Program-made: the position numbers and the translations under genes | Assembly: GCA_017537245.1 (NCBI GenBank) | Contig: JAFYLD010000022.1 | Location: 1-64,000, forward strand | Length of the DNA: 64,000 nucleotides | Reading direction: 5' to 3' | Source of the DNA: Clostridia bacterium | GTDB lineage: Bacteria; Bacillota; Clostridia; Oscillospirales; Acutalibacteraceae | Part shown: piece after piece, positions 54,136-61,486 of the stretch | Layout: each line of letters starts with the position of its first letter | Position numbering within the stretch: the stretch's first letter is position 1 | Notes under the pieces: generated by a model | Seen by the model: only the letters and a program-made list of their open reading frames with translations | Told to the model about the DNA's origin: nothing | The model's database searches: none

Positions 54136-55431
54136 ATGAAACTAAACTACAAACGCACCACGCTTATTGGTTTGGCATTTATGTCGATATTGGCATTTTG
54201 GCAATTTTACGACCAGGTAATACCATATATATTAGAGTCAAAGTTTGAACTAAGTACCTTTACCGCAAATGCATTTATGTCGGTCGACAACATACTTGCT
54301 TTGTTTATGCTCCCGCTTTTTGGTATGCTCTCTGATAAAACTCATACTCGCCTTGGCAAGCGCACACCATATATCTTATATGGTACTATCGGCACGGTAG
54401 TTTTAATGGGCGTGTTAGCATATTTTGAAAAAACAAGCAATTTTACCGGCTTTATCATAGCGCTTATGGCATTGTTGGTTGTAATGTCTACCTATCGTTC
54501 GCCAGCGGTTGCATACATGCCCGACGTTACCGAAAAACCTCTTCGCAGTAAGGGTAATGCCGTAATTAATCTTGTTGGTTACGTTGGCGGTATTTTTGCA
54601 ACTATCGTTATGATGTTTATGCTCAAGAGCGAAACCGCTCCAGATGGTACGAAGATATACACTTCTTCGTTTACACCGGTGTTTATTGTTATTGCGGCAT
54701 TTATGTTGGTGTCGGTGCTTGTTATGGTGTTTACCGTAAAAGAAAATAAAGTTTTGGCAGAAACCAACGTTAAAGATGAAGAAGAAACGGTCGTAAGCGG
54801 CAAGAAAAAGCTTGCAAAACCGGTTTTTGTAAGTCTTGTTCTTATTCTTTTGTCAGTATTTTTATGGTATACCGCCTACAACGCAGTAACAACCTCTTTT
54901 TCAAGATATTGTATGGAAATATGGAACATAGACCTTGGCAAATCTTCTAGTTATCTTACCGTTGCAACTGTTGCTGCAATAGCGGCGTTTGTGCCGCTCG
55001 GTTTTTTATCGAGCAAACTCGGTCGCAAAAAGGCAGTACTTTTGGGTATAGTTCTTATGACCGTTTGCTACACAATAGCTATATTTGTTCGTCAAGAAAC
55101 ACCGCTTATGTATCTTATATTTGCGGTAGTAGGCATTGGTTGGGCATCTATAAACGTAAACTCGTTCCCAATGGTTGTTGAAATGTGCACAGGCTCCGAC
55201 GTAGGTAAATATACCGGTTATTATTATACCTTCTCTATGGCGGCGCAAATTGTAACACCAATACTTTCTGGCTATTTAATTGATAAATTAGGTTTTGGCT
55301 ACAACGTATTATTCCCATACGCAGTATTCTTCTCGGTAGCGTCATTTATTACAATGTGCTTTGTGCGTCACGGCGACTCAAAGCCTGACAGCAAAAAAGC
55401 TATCGAAGAACAGTTTGCGGCAGACAATTAA
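54136..55431 (+). CDS. MFS transporter, SLC45/sugar-cation-symporter-like
   Basis: This 431-residue transporter has 12 predicted helices. It starts with a Trp/Phe-rich helix (AFWQFYDQVIPYIL) and has the inter-helix motif GMLSDKTHTRLGKRTPYI between helices 2 and 3, as in glycoside-cation and SLC45-type sugar transporters. The start at 54136 has AAGGGG 8 nt upstream; an upstream in-frame ATG lies in the pgeF gene. Substrate is unknown; a disaccharide is plausible. Confidence 0.8.
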   Translation: MKLNYKRTTLIGLAFMSILAFWQFYDQVIPYILESKFELSTFTANAFMSVDNILALFMLPLFGMLSDKTHTRLGKRTPYILYGTIGTVVLMGVLAYFEKTSNFTGFIIALMALLVVMSTYRSPAVAYMPDVTEKPLRSKGNAVINLVGYVGGIFATIVMMFMLKSETAPDGTKIYTSSFTPVFIVIAAFMLVSVLVMVFTVKENKVLAETNVKDEEETVVSGKKKLAKPVFVSLVLILLSVFLWYTAYNAVTTSFSRYCMEIWNIDLGKSSSYLTVATVAAIAAFVPLGFLSSKLGRKKAVLLGIVLMTVCYTIAIFVRQETPLMYLIFAVVGIGWASINVNSFPMVVEMCTGSDVGKYTGYYYTFSMAAQIVTPILSGYLIDKLGFGYNVLFPYAVFFSVASFITMCFVRHGDSKPDSKKAIEEQFAADN

Positions 55432-55450
55432 TATATAAAGGAAATAAAAA

Positions 55451-56143
55451 ATGCAATTTAGCGGATTTCAAAAATTAACGTTACTAGATTTTCCCGAAAA
55501 AACCGCGTGCACCCTGTTTACCGCAGGGTGCAATTTTCGCTGCCCATTTTGTCACAATGCGGGACTTGTAACGCGTATAGATAACACAAATTATTTTACC
55601 GAAGAGTACGTTTTGGATTATCTTAAGAAACGTCAAGGTATATTAGACGGTGTTTGCATTACTGGTGGCGAACCACTAATGCACAAAGACCTGCCTGATT
55701 TTATAAAAAAGGTAAAGGCACTAGGCTACCTTGTAAAGCTAGACACAAACGGCTCTTACCCCGAGCGACTCGCAGCGCTAATCGACAGCGGTCTTATCGA
55801 CTACGTTGCGATGGATATAAAAAATTGCAAGGAAAAATACGTACAGACTGCCGACTGCAGCGAGGAGCTTTTGTTGAACGTAGAAAAGAGTATAGAGCTA
55901 TTAAAACAAAAGAAAATCGACTTTGAATTTAGAACTACCGTTGTAAAAGAATATCACGAAACAGACGATATCAAAAAAATTGCCGAGTGGATTCGTGGCG
56001 CCGATAAATATTTCTTGCAAAATTTTATTGATTCGGGCGATTTAATAAAAAGTAATTTATCGGCTCACTCTCGTGAAACGCTAGAGTTTATGCGGTCTTT
56101 GGCACAAGATATAATACCGAAAGTGGAAATTCGAGGAATTTAA
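55451..56143 (+). CDS. nrdG: Anaerobic ribonucleotide reductase activating protein
   Basis: This 230-residue radical SAM enzyme of the NrdG2 (TIGR02495) type has the cluster motif CNFRCPFCHN. Upstream is the family's LTLLDFPEKTACTLFTAG, and GGEPLM follows. It generates the glycyl radical on NrdD, encoded next. It is separated from nrdD by a strong promoter with NrdR boxes, so at least part of nrdD transcription is independent of it. Confidence 0.92.
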   Translation: MQFSGFQKLTLLDFPEKTACTLFTAGCNFRCPFCHNAGLVTRIDNTNYFTEEYVLDYLKKRQGILDGVCITGGEPLMHKDLPDFIKKVKALGYLVKLDTNGSYPERLAALIDSGLIDYVAMDIKNCKEKYVQTADCSEELLLNVEKSIELLKQKKIDFEFRTTVVKEYHETDDIKKIAEWIRGADKYFLQNFIDSGDLIKSNLSAHSRETLEFMRSLAQDIIPKVEIRGI

Positions 56144-56195
56144 CACTATATATTGTGTTTTTACTATTGACAAAGTATATATATTCATATATAAT
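56143..56195 (+). promoter_or_regulatory. nrdD promoter with tandem NrdR boxes
   Basis: The perfect consensus promoter TTGACA (56167-56172)-17 nt-TATAAT (56190-56195) is flanked by an ideal NrdR box ACACTATATATTGTGT (56143-56158). A second, degenerate box AGTATATATATTCATA (56174-56189) shares the TATATATT core and lies exactly 31 bp further, the usual three-turn phasing. The second box occupies the promoter spacer. NrdR-ATP/dATP repression is therefore expected. Confidence 0.9.
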
Positions 56196-56237
56196 GTATC
56201 TTGCTCACCAAAATTTTTGAGAAAAGGGGATATATGA

Positions 56238-58604
56238 ATGTATAACGTAGTAAAACGTGACGGAAAATCTGTAGAATTTAACATACAGAAGATAAGCGAC
56301 GCTATCAAACAGGCATTTGAAGCTTGTCAAAAAGCATACAATCAAGACGTAATCGACTTTTTAGCACTAAAGGTTACTGCTGATTTTACAGAAAAGATTG
56401 AGGACGGTAAAATTACCGTTGAAAATATCCAAGACAGCGTTGAATCTGTTCTTATTAAGGCTGGCTATGATGATGTTGCAAAGGCATACATTATCTATCG
56501 TCGTCAACGCGAAAAGGTAAGAAACCTTAACGCAACAATGGTTGACTACAAGGCAATCATTGACAACTATCTAAATATTTCTGACTGGCGTGTAAAAGAG
56601 AATTCTACCGTTACCTATTCTGTAGGCGGTCTTATTCTTTCAAACTCTGGCGCGGTTACTGCTAACTATTGGCTTTCTGAAATCTATGATGACGAAATCG
56701 GTAACGCTCACCGCAACGCTGATATTCATATTCACGACCTTTCTATGCTTACCGGTTACTGCGCAGGTTGGTCACTAAAACAGCTTATCCAAGAAGGTCT
56801 TGGCGGCGTTCCCGGCAAGATTACGTCTGCTCCTGCAAGCCACCTTTCAACCCTTTGTAACCAAATGGTAAACTTCCTTGGTATAATGCAAAACGAATGG
56901 GCAGGCGCACAGGCATTCTCATCATTTGATACCTATCTTGCTCCATTTGCAAAGATTGACAACCTCAGCTATAAAGAGGTTAAGCAGTGTATACAAAGCT
57001 TTATCTATGGTGTAAATACTCCTTCTCGTTGGGGTACACAGTCACCATTTACCAATATTACACTTGACTGGACAGTTCCAAACGACCTTGCAGAGCTTAA
57101 CTGTATCGTTGGCGGTAAGGAAGTTGACTTCAAGTACAAGGATTGTAAGAAAGAAATGGATATGATAAACAAAGCGTTTATCGAAATCATGATCGAAGGC
57201 GATGCTAACGGCCGCGGTTTCCAATATCCAATTCCTACCTACTCAATCACACGTGATTTTGACTGGTCAGAGACCGAGAACAACAAACTTCTCTTTGAGA
57301 TGACTGCAAAATACGGTACACCATACTTCTCTAACTATATCAATAGCGATATGGAACCAAGCGACGTTCGTTCAATGTGCTGCAGACTTCGTCTTGACCT
57401 TCGCGAGCTTCGTAAAAAGTCAGGCGGCTTCTTCGGTAGCGGCGAATCAACCGGTTCTGTTGGCGTTGTTACAATTAATATGCCACGTATCGCTTACCTT
57501 GCAAAGGACGAGGCTGATTTCTATGCTCGCCTCGACAAGATTATGGATATCTCTGCTCGCTCACTTCACGTTAAGCGTACAGTTATTACAAAGCTTCTTG
57601 ACGCAGGTCTTTATCCATATACCAAGAGATACCTCGGCACGTTTAACAACCATTTCTCAACACTTGGTCTTGTTGGTATGAACGAAGTTGGTCTTAACGC
57701 TAAGTGGCTTGGTGTGGATCTTACCCACGAAAAGACTCAAAACTTTACAAAAGAAGTGCTCAACCACATGCGTGAGCGTCTTTCTGACTACCAAGAACAG
57801 TATGGCGACCTCTATAACCTTGAGGCAACACCTGCTGAATCAACCGCTTTCCGTCTTGCTAAGCACGACCTTAAGCACTATCCAAATATCATTACTGCAG
57901 GTCGTGGTCCTGGTGAGACACCATACTACACCAACTCTTCACACTTGCCTGTAGGTTATACCGAAGATATCTTCTCAGCACTCGACGTTCAAGATGAGCT
58001 TCAAACACTTTACACATCAGGTACAGTATTCCACGCATTCTTGGGTGAAAAGCTTCCTGATTGGAAGGCTGCTGCAAACCTTGTAAGAAAGATTGCCGAA
58101 AACTATCGTTTGCCATACTACACCATGTCTCCAACATATTCTGTATGTAAGAACCATGGTTATATCTCAGGCGAGGAATACACCTGTCCTGATTGCGGCG
58201 AAAAGACCGAGGTTTATAGCCGTATTACCGGTTACTACCGTCCTGTTCAAAACTGGAACGATGGTAAGAGCCAAGAATTTAAGGATCGTAAGGTTTACGA
58301 TATCGCAAATTCTAAGCTTACTGCTAAAGAGGCAACCGAGGCTTGCGCTTGTGAAGAAAAGACCGACGCTGTTCTTGCTGACGGTAACTATCTTTTCACA
58401 ACTGCAACCTGCCCTAACTGCAAAATCGCAGTATCACTACTCGACAAAGCAGGCGTAATCTTTAACAAGCTACTTGCTAACGAAAACGTTGACGCAGTAA
58501 ATGCTCTCGGCATTAAGCAGGCTCCAACACTTGTTGTTGTAGAAAATGGTGCAGCTACTAAATACACAGGCGTATCTGACATTAAGAAATATCTTAATGC
58601 CTAA
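56238..58604 (+). CDS. nrdD: Anaerobic (class III) ribonucleoside-triphosphate reductase with C-terminal redoxin domain
   Basis: NrdD makes deoxyribonucleotides without oxygen using a glycyl radical. The 788-residue protein has an N-terminal ATP-cone (about 1-90) for allosteric control, the ten-stranded catalytic barrel, a metal-binding Cys region (637-653, TCPDCGE) and the glycyl-radical motif RITGYYRP with Gly665. After a linker, residues about 715-788 form a thioredoxin/glutaredoxin-like domain with Cys725-Pro-Asn-Cys728 and the cis-Pro segment QAPTLVVVE. This fused redoxin probably delivers electrons in place of formate, and a thioredoxin reductase gene follows. AGGGGA precedes the ATG. 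Confidence 0.95.
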   Translation: MYNVVKRDGKSVEFNIQKISDAIKQAFEACQKAYNQDVIDFLALKVTADFTEKIEDGKITVENIQDSVESVLIKAGYDDVAKAYIIYRRQREKVRNLNATMVDYKAIIDNYLNISDWRVKENSTVTYSVGGLILSNSGAVTANYWLSEIYDDEIGNAHRNADIHIHDLSMLTGYCAGWSLKQLIQEGLGGVPGKITSAPASHLSTLCNQMVNFLGIMQNEWAGAQAFSSFDTYLAPFAKIDNLSYKEVKQCIQSFIYGVNTPSRWGTQSPFTNITLDWTVPNDLAELNCIVGGKEVDFKYKDCKKEMDMINKAFIEIMIEGDANGRGFQYPIPTYSITRDFDWSETENNKLLFEMTAKYGTPYFSNYINSDMEPSDVRSMCCRLRLDLRELRKKSGGFFGSGESTGSVGVVTINMPRIAYLAKDEADFYARLDKIMDISARSLHVKRTVITKLLDAGLYPYTKRYLGTFNNHFSTLGLVGMNEVGLNAKWLGVDLTHEKTQNFTKEVLNHMRERLSDYQEQYGDLYNLEATPAESTAFRLAKHDLKHYPNIITAGRGPGETPYYTNSSHLPVGYTEDIFSALDVQDELQTLYTSGTVFHAFLGEKLPDWKAAANLVRKIAENYRLPYYTMSPTYSVCKNHGYISGEEYTCPDCGEKTEVYSRITGYYRPVQNWNDGKSQEFKDRKVYDIANSKLTAKEATEACACEEKTDAVLADGNYLFTTATCPNCKIAVSLLDKAGVIFNKLLANENVDAVNALGIKQAPTLVVVENGAATKYTGVSDIKKYLNA

Positions 58605-58617
58605 ATCAAAAACTTAA

Positions 58618-58650
58618 AAAGTGGCGGGTAACACCGCCACTTTGTTTTAG
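58618..58650 (+). terminator. Hairpin between nrdD and trxB
   Basis: 10-bp stem AAAGTGGCGG/CCGCCACTTT (58618-58627 with 58634-58643) followed by GTTTTAGG. The T-run is short, so read-through into trxB is likely. Confidence 0.7.
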
Positions 58651-58662
58651 GAGAAATATAAA

Positions 58663-59562
58663 ATGTATGATATTATAGTAATAGGCGGCGGTCCTGCCGG
58701 TCTTACCGCAGCAATTTACGCTCGTCGCGCTAACAAAAGCGTACTAGTTATAGAAAAAGGTTCCTTTGGCGGACAAATTACCTACTCGCCAAAGGTTGAA
58801 AATATACCCGGCTTTGCCGAGGTAACAGGTAACGAGTTTGCCGAAAAGTTGGTAGAGCAGGCCTTGGGACTTGATGCCGAGGTTGAATGCGCCGAGGTTT
58901 TGGAAATAAGACCTGGCGAAGTAAAAACCGTTGTTACCGATAGTGGTGAATTTGAGGGCAAGACAGTTATTATTGCAACAGGCGCTAAACATCGTATGCT
59001 AGGACTCGACCGAGAGGAAGAATTCGTTGGCGAGGGCATATCTTTTTGCGCAGTTTGTGACGGCGCTTTTTATGCCGGTCAAGACGTTGCGGTAATCGGC
59101 GGCGGTAACTCTGCACTTCAAGAGGCTATATTGCTTTCCGATTTGGCAAAAAAGGTTTACCTTGTTCAAAACCTTGACTTTTTAACAGGCGAGCAAAAAT
59201 TGCAAGAAAAAATTGCCGAAAAGTCAAACATAGAGGTTATTCTAGGTCACACTGTAAAAGCAGTTGTTGGCGATACAACACTTAAAGGTATTGTTATTGC
59301 CGATGCAAGTGACAACGAAAAACAACTTGATATCGATGGTATGTTTGTGGCAATAGGTCTTATTCCACAAAACGAGGCTTTTGCAAATCTTGTAAACCTT
59401 GATGCAAGAGGTTACGTAGATTCTGACGAAAACTGCCTTACCAATGCCGACGGTATTTTTGTAGCAGGCGACTGCCGCACCAAAAAAATCCGTCAGGTAG
59501 CAACCGCTGCTGCCGACGGCGCAATCGCCGCATTGGCCGCTTGTGATTATCTTGATAAATAA
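58663..59562 (+). CDS. trxB: Thioredoxin reductase
   Basis: This flavoenzyme reduces thioredoxin-like proteins with NADPH (or a flavin/ferredoxin donor in some anaerobes). The 299-residue protein has the FAD motif IIVIGGGPAGLTAAIYA, the active-site CAVC in SFCAVCDGAFY, the second nucleotide motif VAVIGGGNSAL and a final AGDCRTK flavin segment. It follows nrdD and may reduce the CPNC redoxin fused to NrdD (inference). AGGAG precedes the ATG and a strong terminator follows. Confidence 0.94.
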   Translation: MYDIIVIGGGPAGLTAAIYARRANKSVLVIEKGSFGGQITYSPKVENIPGFAEVTGNEFAEKLVEQALGLDAEVECAEVLEIRPGEVKTVVTDSGEFEGKTVIIATGAKHRMLGLDREEEFVGEGISFCAVCDGAFYAGQDVAVIGGGNSALQEAILLSDLAKKVYLVQNLDFLTGEQKLQEKIAEKSNIEVILGHTVKAVVGDTTLKGIVIADASDNEKQLDIDGMFVAIGLIPQNEAFANLVNLDARGYVDSDENCLTNADGIFVAGDCRTKKIRQVATAAADGAIAALAACDYLDK

Positions 59563-59600
59563 AAAAACACGACTTGATTTTTTCAAGTCGTGTTTTTAAT
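59563..59600 (+). terminator. Terminator of trxB
   Basis: Long stem AAAAACACGACTTGA/TCAAGTCGTGTTTTT (59563-59577 with 59583-59597) with a T-rich loop and downstream Ts. Confidence 0.9.
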
Positions 59601-59636
59601 AGTTGAAAATCATAAAACCCCTGTGTGCCGTTGACA

Positions 59637-59695
59637 CAAAAAGCCTCCCTTGCCTAAAGGGAGGTGGCGCGACAAAGTCGCGGCGGAGGGATTTA
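59637..59695 (-). repeat. Palindromic 3'-UTR repeat, copy 2
   Basis: This has the same composite structure as 7876-7930: GCCTCCCTT/AAGGGAGG (59643-59664), then an inner hairpin CGCGAC/GTCGCG, then GGAGGGATTTA reaching the XRE stop codon. The outer hairpin is identical to copy 1, while the inner hairpin has a different sequence but keeps pairing. On the minus strand it ends in a hairpin plus T-run, so it serves as the XRE terminator. Confidence 0.8.
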
Positions 59696-59911
59696 TCTTT
59701 TTGGATATGGTAAATCCGGGAGTCCTAAAATGTAATCTGCAGAAACGTTATAAAATTCACATAGTTTTATAATATCTTCAACCTTATATTTACTACGTCT
59801 TTGTTCGTATTTTGAAATTGCGGATTGTTGACAGTTAAGAACTTTTGCGATATCTTTTTGTCCTAAATCATTATCTTCTCGAAGTTGTGTTAATTTATCT
59901 ACATAATCCAT
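59693..59911 (-). CDS. Small XRE (Cro/C1-type) transcriptional regulator, copy 2
   Basis: This 72-residue protein is a single helix-turn-helix domain with LTQLREDNDLGQKDIAKVL, QQSAISKYEQRR and the terminal DYILGLPDL. It is related to the 71-residue regulator at 7929-8144 but clearly diverged. The ATG at 59911 has GAGGTG about 7 nt upstream; the in-frame GTG at 59920 overlaps that site. As in copy 1, the 3' end abuts the palindromic repeat and the 5' end faces a perfect promoter for a short untranslated RNA. Confidence 0.88.
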   Translation of the reverse strand: MDYVDKLTQLREDNDLGQKDIAKVLNCQQSAISKYEQRRSKYKVEDIIKLCEFYNVSADYILGLPDLPYPKR

Positions 59912-59954
59912 TTTATTCACCTCAAGATAATTATAAAAATTCTAAAATGGACTA

Positions 59955-59983
59955 TTGACAAAAAGTCTATATCAGACTATAAT
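59955..59983 (+). promoter_or_regulatory. Perfect consensus promoter divergent from XRE copy 2
   Basis: TTGACA (59955-59960), 17 nt, TATAAT (59978-59983). The spacer holds AGTCT/AGACT half-sites and GGACTA lies just upstream, which are candidate XRE operator elements. It drives no protein-coding gene. Confidence 0.8.
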
Positions 59984-59989
59984 GTGCTC

Positions 59990-60066
59990 GGTCGCCAAAC
60001 TAATGCGGCGTAACAAACGTTGCGACACAAAAAAGACACTGCTAAATTAAAGCAGTGTCTTTTTGT
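59990..60066 (+). ncRNA. Predicted short untranslated RNA opposite XRE copy 2
   Basis: A transcript starting near 59990 begins with GGTCGCCAAAC, contains a GTCGC/GCGAC pair and ends at the terminator AAAAAGACACTGC/GCAGTGTCTTTTT (about 60028-60065). No ribosome site is present. The terminator stem differs from that of the first cassette by a compensatory change (AGACTCTGC/GCAGAGTCT there, AGACACTGC/GCAGTGTCT here). Expression is inferred. Confidence 0.5.
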
Positions 60067-60073
60067 ATTTTTA

Positions 60074-60278
60074 ATGAAGTATTTTGCTAATCGCAAAATA
60101 TGAAGTAATTATCACAGATAATTATGAAGTATTCGGTAGTTACCGAATATGAAGTAAAATAAATCCCTATAAATACGCGCAGCGTACTTCGCATTGCGTA
60201 GCAATACTTCATATCCGTAGGATACTTCATAAATCCCGTTTGGGATTTATTTCATCACGCATCGTTAAAACGATGCGT
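60074..60278. repeat. Hairpin array separated by ATGAAGTA / TACTTCAT
   Basis: Between the second short RNA and rex lie about 205 bases without a gene. They are built from short hairpins of different sequence, separated by a fixed 8-mer. ATGAAGTA occurs at 60074, 60100, 60124 and 60149. Its reverse complement TACTTCAT occurs at 60205 and 60223, with variants at 60185 (TACTTCGC) and 60248 (TATTTCAT). Hairpin arms include TTTTGC/GCAAAA, AATTATC/GATAATT, TTCGGTA/TACCGAA, ATTGC/GCAAT, ATCC/GGAT, AAATCCC/GGGATTT and ACGCATCGTT/AACGATGCGT. The last one touches the rex stop codon. Confidence 0.85.
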
Positions 60279-60904
60279 TAGTTGCTAAGCTTGTATGATA
60301 GTCGCATTAGGCTATCGCCAAAGTGAATATTCTCTACCTCAACGTCGGGGTGGTCTAGAGCAATGTCGTAATGACTAAAGTTTAAAAATCCTTTTACGCC
60401 CAATTTAATAAGTTGGTCGCAAATTTCTTTTGATACTTCTTTTGGTATGCAAAGTATTGCGGCGTGTGGCATATTTTCGCGGCAAAATTCGTCTAACGTA
60501 GATATGTGTCTTATCGGTACGTTGCGCACCATTTGACCAACAAGCGATTCCTTTGCGTCAAACATACCAATAAGGTGAAATCCCTTTGCCTCAAAGTTAA
60601 TATAATGAGCAATAGCGCGTCCTAAGTTACCCACACCAATAATAATTGCATTTTGTGGTTTGTCAAGACCTAGTATTTTTGCAATTTCGTCCTGCAAAAG
60701 TTCAATATTATAGCCATAGCCTTGTTGACCAAATTCGCCAAAGCAGTTTAGGTCTTGTCTTATTTGACTGGCGGTAAGCTGCATGCGCGCCGACAACTCG
60801 CGCGATGATATGCGAGCGAGTCCTTCTTTTTTAAGCTCGCCCAAAAATCTATAATAACGTGGCAAACGCTTAATTACTGAGTTTGAAATGCCTGATGGAT
60901 TCAT
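60278..60904 (-). CDS. rex: Redox-sensing transcriptional repressor Rex
   Basis: Rex represses fermentation and energy genes and releases DNA when NADH is high. The 208-residue protein has an N-terminal winged helix (KRLPRYYRFLGELKKEG and TASQIRQDLNCFGEFGQQGYGY) and a Rossmann domain with GVGNLGRAIAHY. The ATG at 60904 has GAGGT upstream; the frame is open much further but that stretch is hydrophobic and lies across the promoter region. It is divergent from perR. Confidence 0.95.
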   Translation of the reverse strand: MNPSGISNSVIKRLPRYYRFLGELKKEGLARISSRELSARMQLTASQIRQDLNCFGEFGQQGYGYNIELLQDEIAKILGLDKPQNAIIIGVGNLGRAIAHYINFEAKGFHLIGMFDAKESLVGQMVRNVPIRHISTLDEFCRENMPHAAILCIPKEVSKEICDQLIKLGVKGFLNFSHYDIALDHPDVEVENIHFGDSLMRLSYKLSN

Positions 60905-60924
60905 TGTAAATACCTCTAGAAAGA

Positions 60925-60976
60925 TTGTTAAAAAATTGAACAAGTTTATTTTAAAAAAATTTTTTAAAAAAGTCAA
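60925..60976 (-). promoter_or_regulatory. rex promoter and candidate Rex operator
   Basis: On the minus strand TTGACT (60976-60971), 17 nt, TAAAAT (60953-60948). Just downstream, TTGTTAAAAAATTGAACAA (60925-60943) resembles the clostridial Rex site TTGTTAA-N4-TTAACAA with one extra base in the centre. Its position over the start point suggests autorepression. Confidence 0.6.
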
Positions 60977-60986
60977 GAAAAAATGC

Positions 60987-61048
60987 TTGACAAATGAAAA
61001 AAGGTGTGTATAATAAAGAATGTAAAAAGTAGTAATGATTACTACTTT
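60987..61048 (+). promoter_or_regulatory. perR promoter with Per/Fur-type box
   Basis: TTGACA (60987-60992), 16 nt, TATAAT (61009-61014). A 23-bp perfect inverted repeat, arms AAAGTAGTAA and TTACTACTTT around TGA (61026-61048), lies just downstream of the start point. Its core TAATGATTA matches the PerR box core TAATNATTA. Autoregulation by the encoded repressor is likely. Confidence 0.85.
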
Positions 61049-61066
61049 CGAGAAACGAGGTGAGTT

Positions 61067-61441
61067 ATGGCAAACTATTCTAAACAACGAGAGGCGATAC
61101 TAAACGATCTTCGCTCAAGGTGTGATCACCCGACAGCTGCCCAGGTTTACGAGGGGGTAAAAAAGGTGATACCCAACATTAGTCTTGGTACGGTTTACCG
61201 TAACCTGGCGAGTCTGGTCGAAAGTGGCGAGATACTAAGCGTCACGGTAGGCGACGGTTACGAGCACTTCGACGGCGACAAATCGTTTCATCTGCATCTG
61301 CACTGTAAAGAGTGCGGCGCAATAATAGACTCTCGAGTCAATGAGGAAAAACTAAAGGGCTTGGCCGAGTTTGACGGCTTTAAACCCGAAACCAGCGTAT
61401 GCGTGGTTTATGGACTATGTAAAAATTGCTCAAAGCAATAA
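61067..61441 (+). CDS. perR: Fur-family transcriptional repressor, PerR-like
   Basis: This 124-residue metal-dependent repressor has an N-terminal winged helix with HPTAAQVYEGVKK and LGTVYRNLASLVESG. The C-terminal dimerisation domain has the regulatory metal site (HFDGDKSFHLHLHCKECG) and the structural zinc Cys pairs (CKEC and CKNC). The Asp in HFDGD and the peroxide-defence gene downstream favour PerR over Fur or Zur. It is short, as usual for clostridial PerR. The box at 61026-61048 should bind it. Confidence 0.88.
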   Translation: MANYSKQREAILNDLRSRCDHPTAAQVYEGVKKVIPNISLGTVYRNLASLVESGEILSVTVGDGYEHFDGDKSFHLHLHCKECGAIIDSRVNEEKLKGLAEFDGFKPETSVCVVYGLCKNCSKQ

Positions 61442-61486
61442 AATAAATAAAAATAAAAAACTATTTAATTTTTGGAGGATTTTAAA

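Noticed and set aside
58618..58650. Full terminator isolating trxB from nrdD
   Set aside because: The stem is good but the T-run is short and trxB has no clear promoter of its own, so partial read-through is more likely.
59982..60053. 23-codon basic peptide frame starting at the -10 region opposite XRE copy 2
   Set aside because: The ATG overlaps the TATAAT, so it would not be transcribed, no ribosome site exists, and the frame runs into the terminator stem.
60074..60278. Possible CRISPR array
   Set aside because: The 8-mer is too short, spacers are 11-20 bp palindromes, orientation reverses midway, and no cas gene is present.
60905..61087. Hydrophobic N-terminal extension of Rex that might be a membrane anchor
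   Set aside because: It lies across both divergent promoters and operators; the start at 60904 matches the family N-terminus and has GAGGT.
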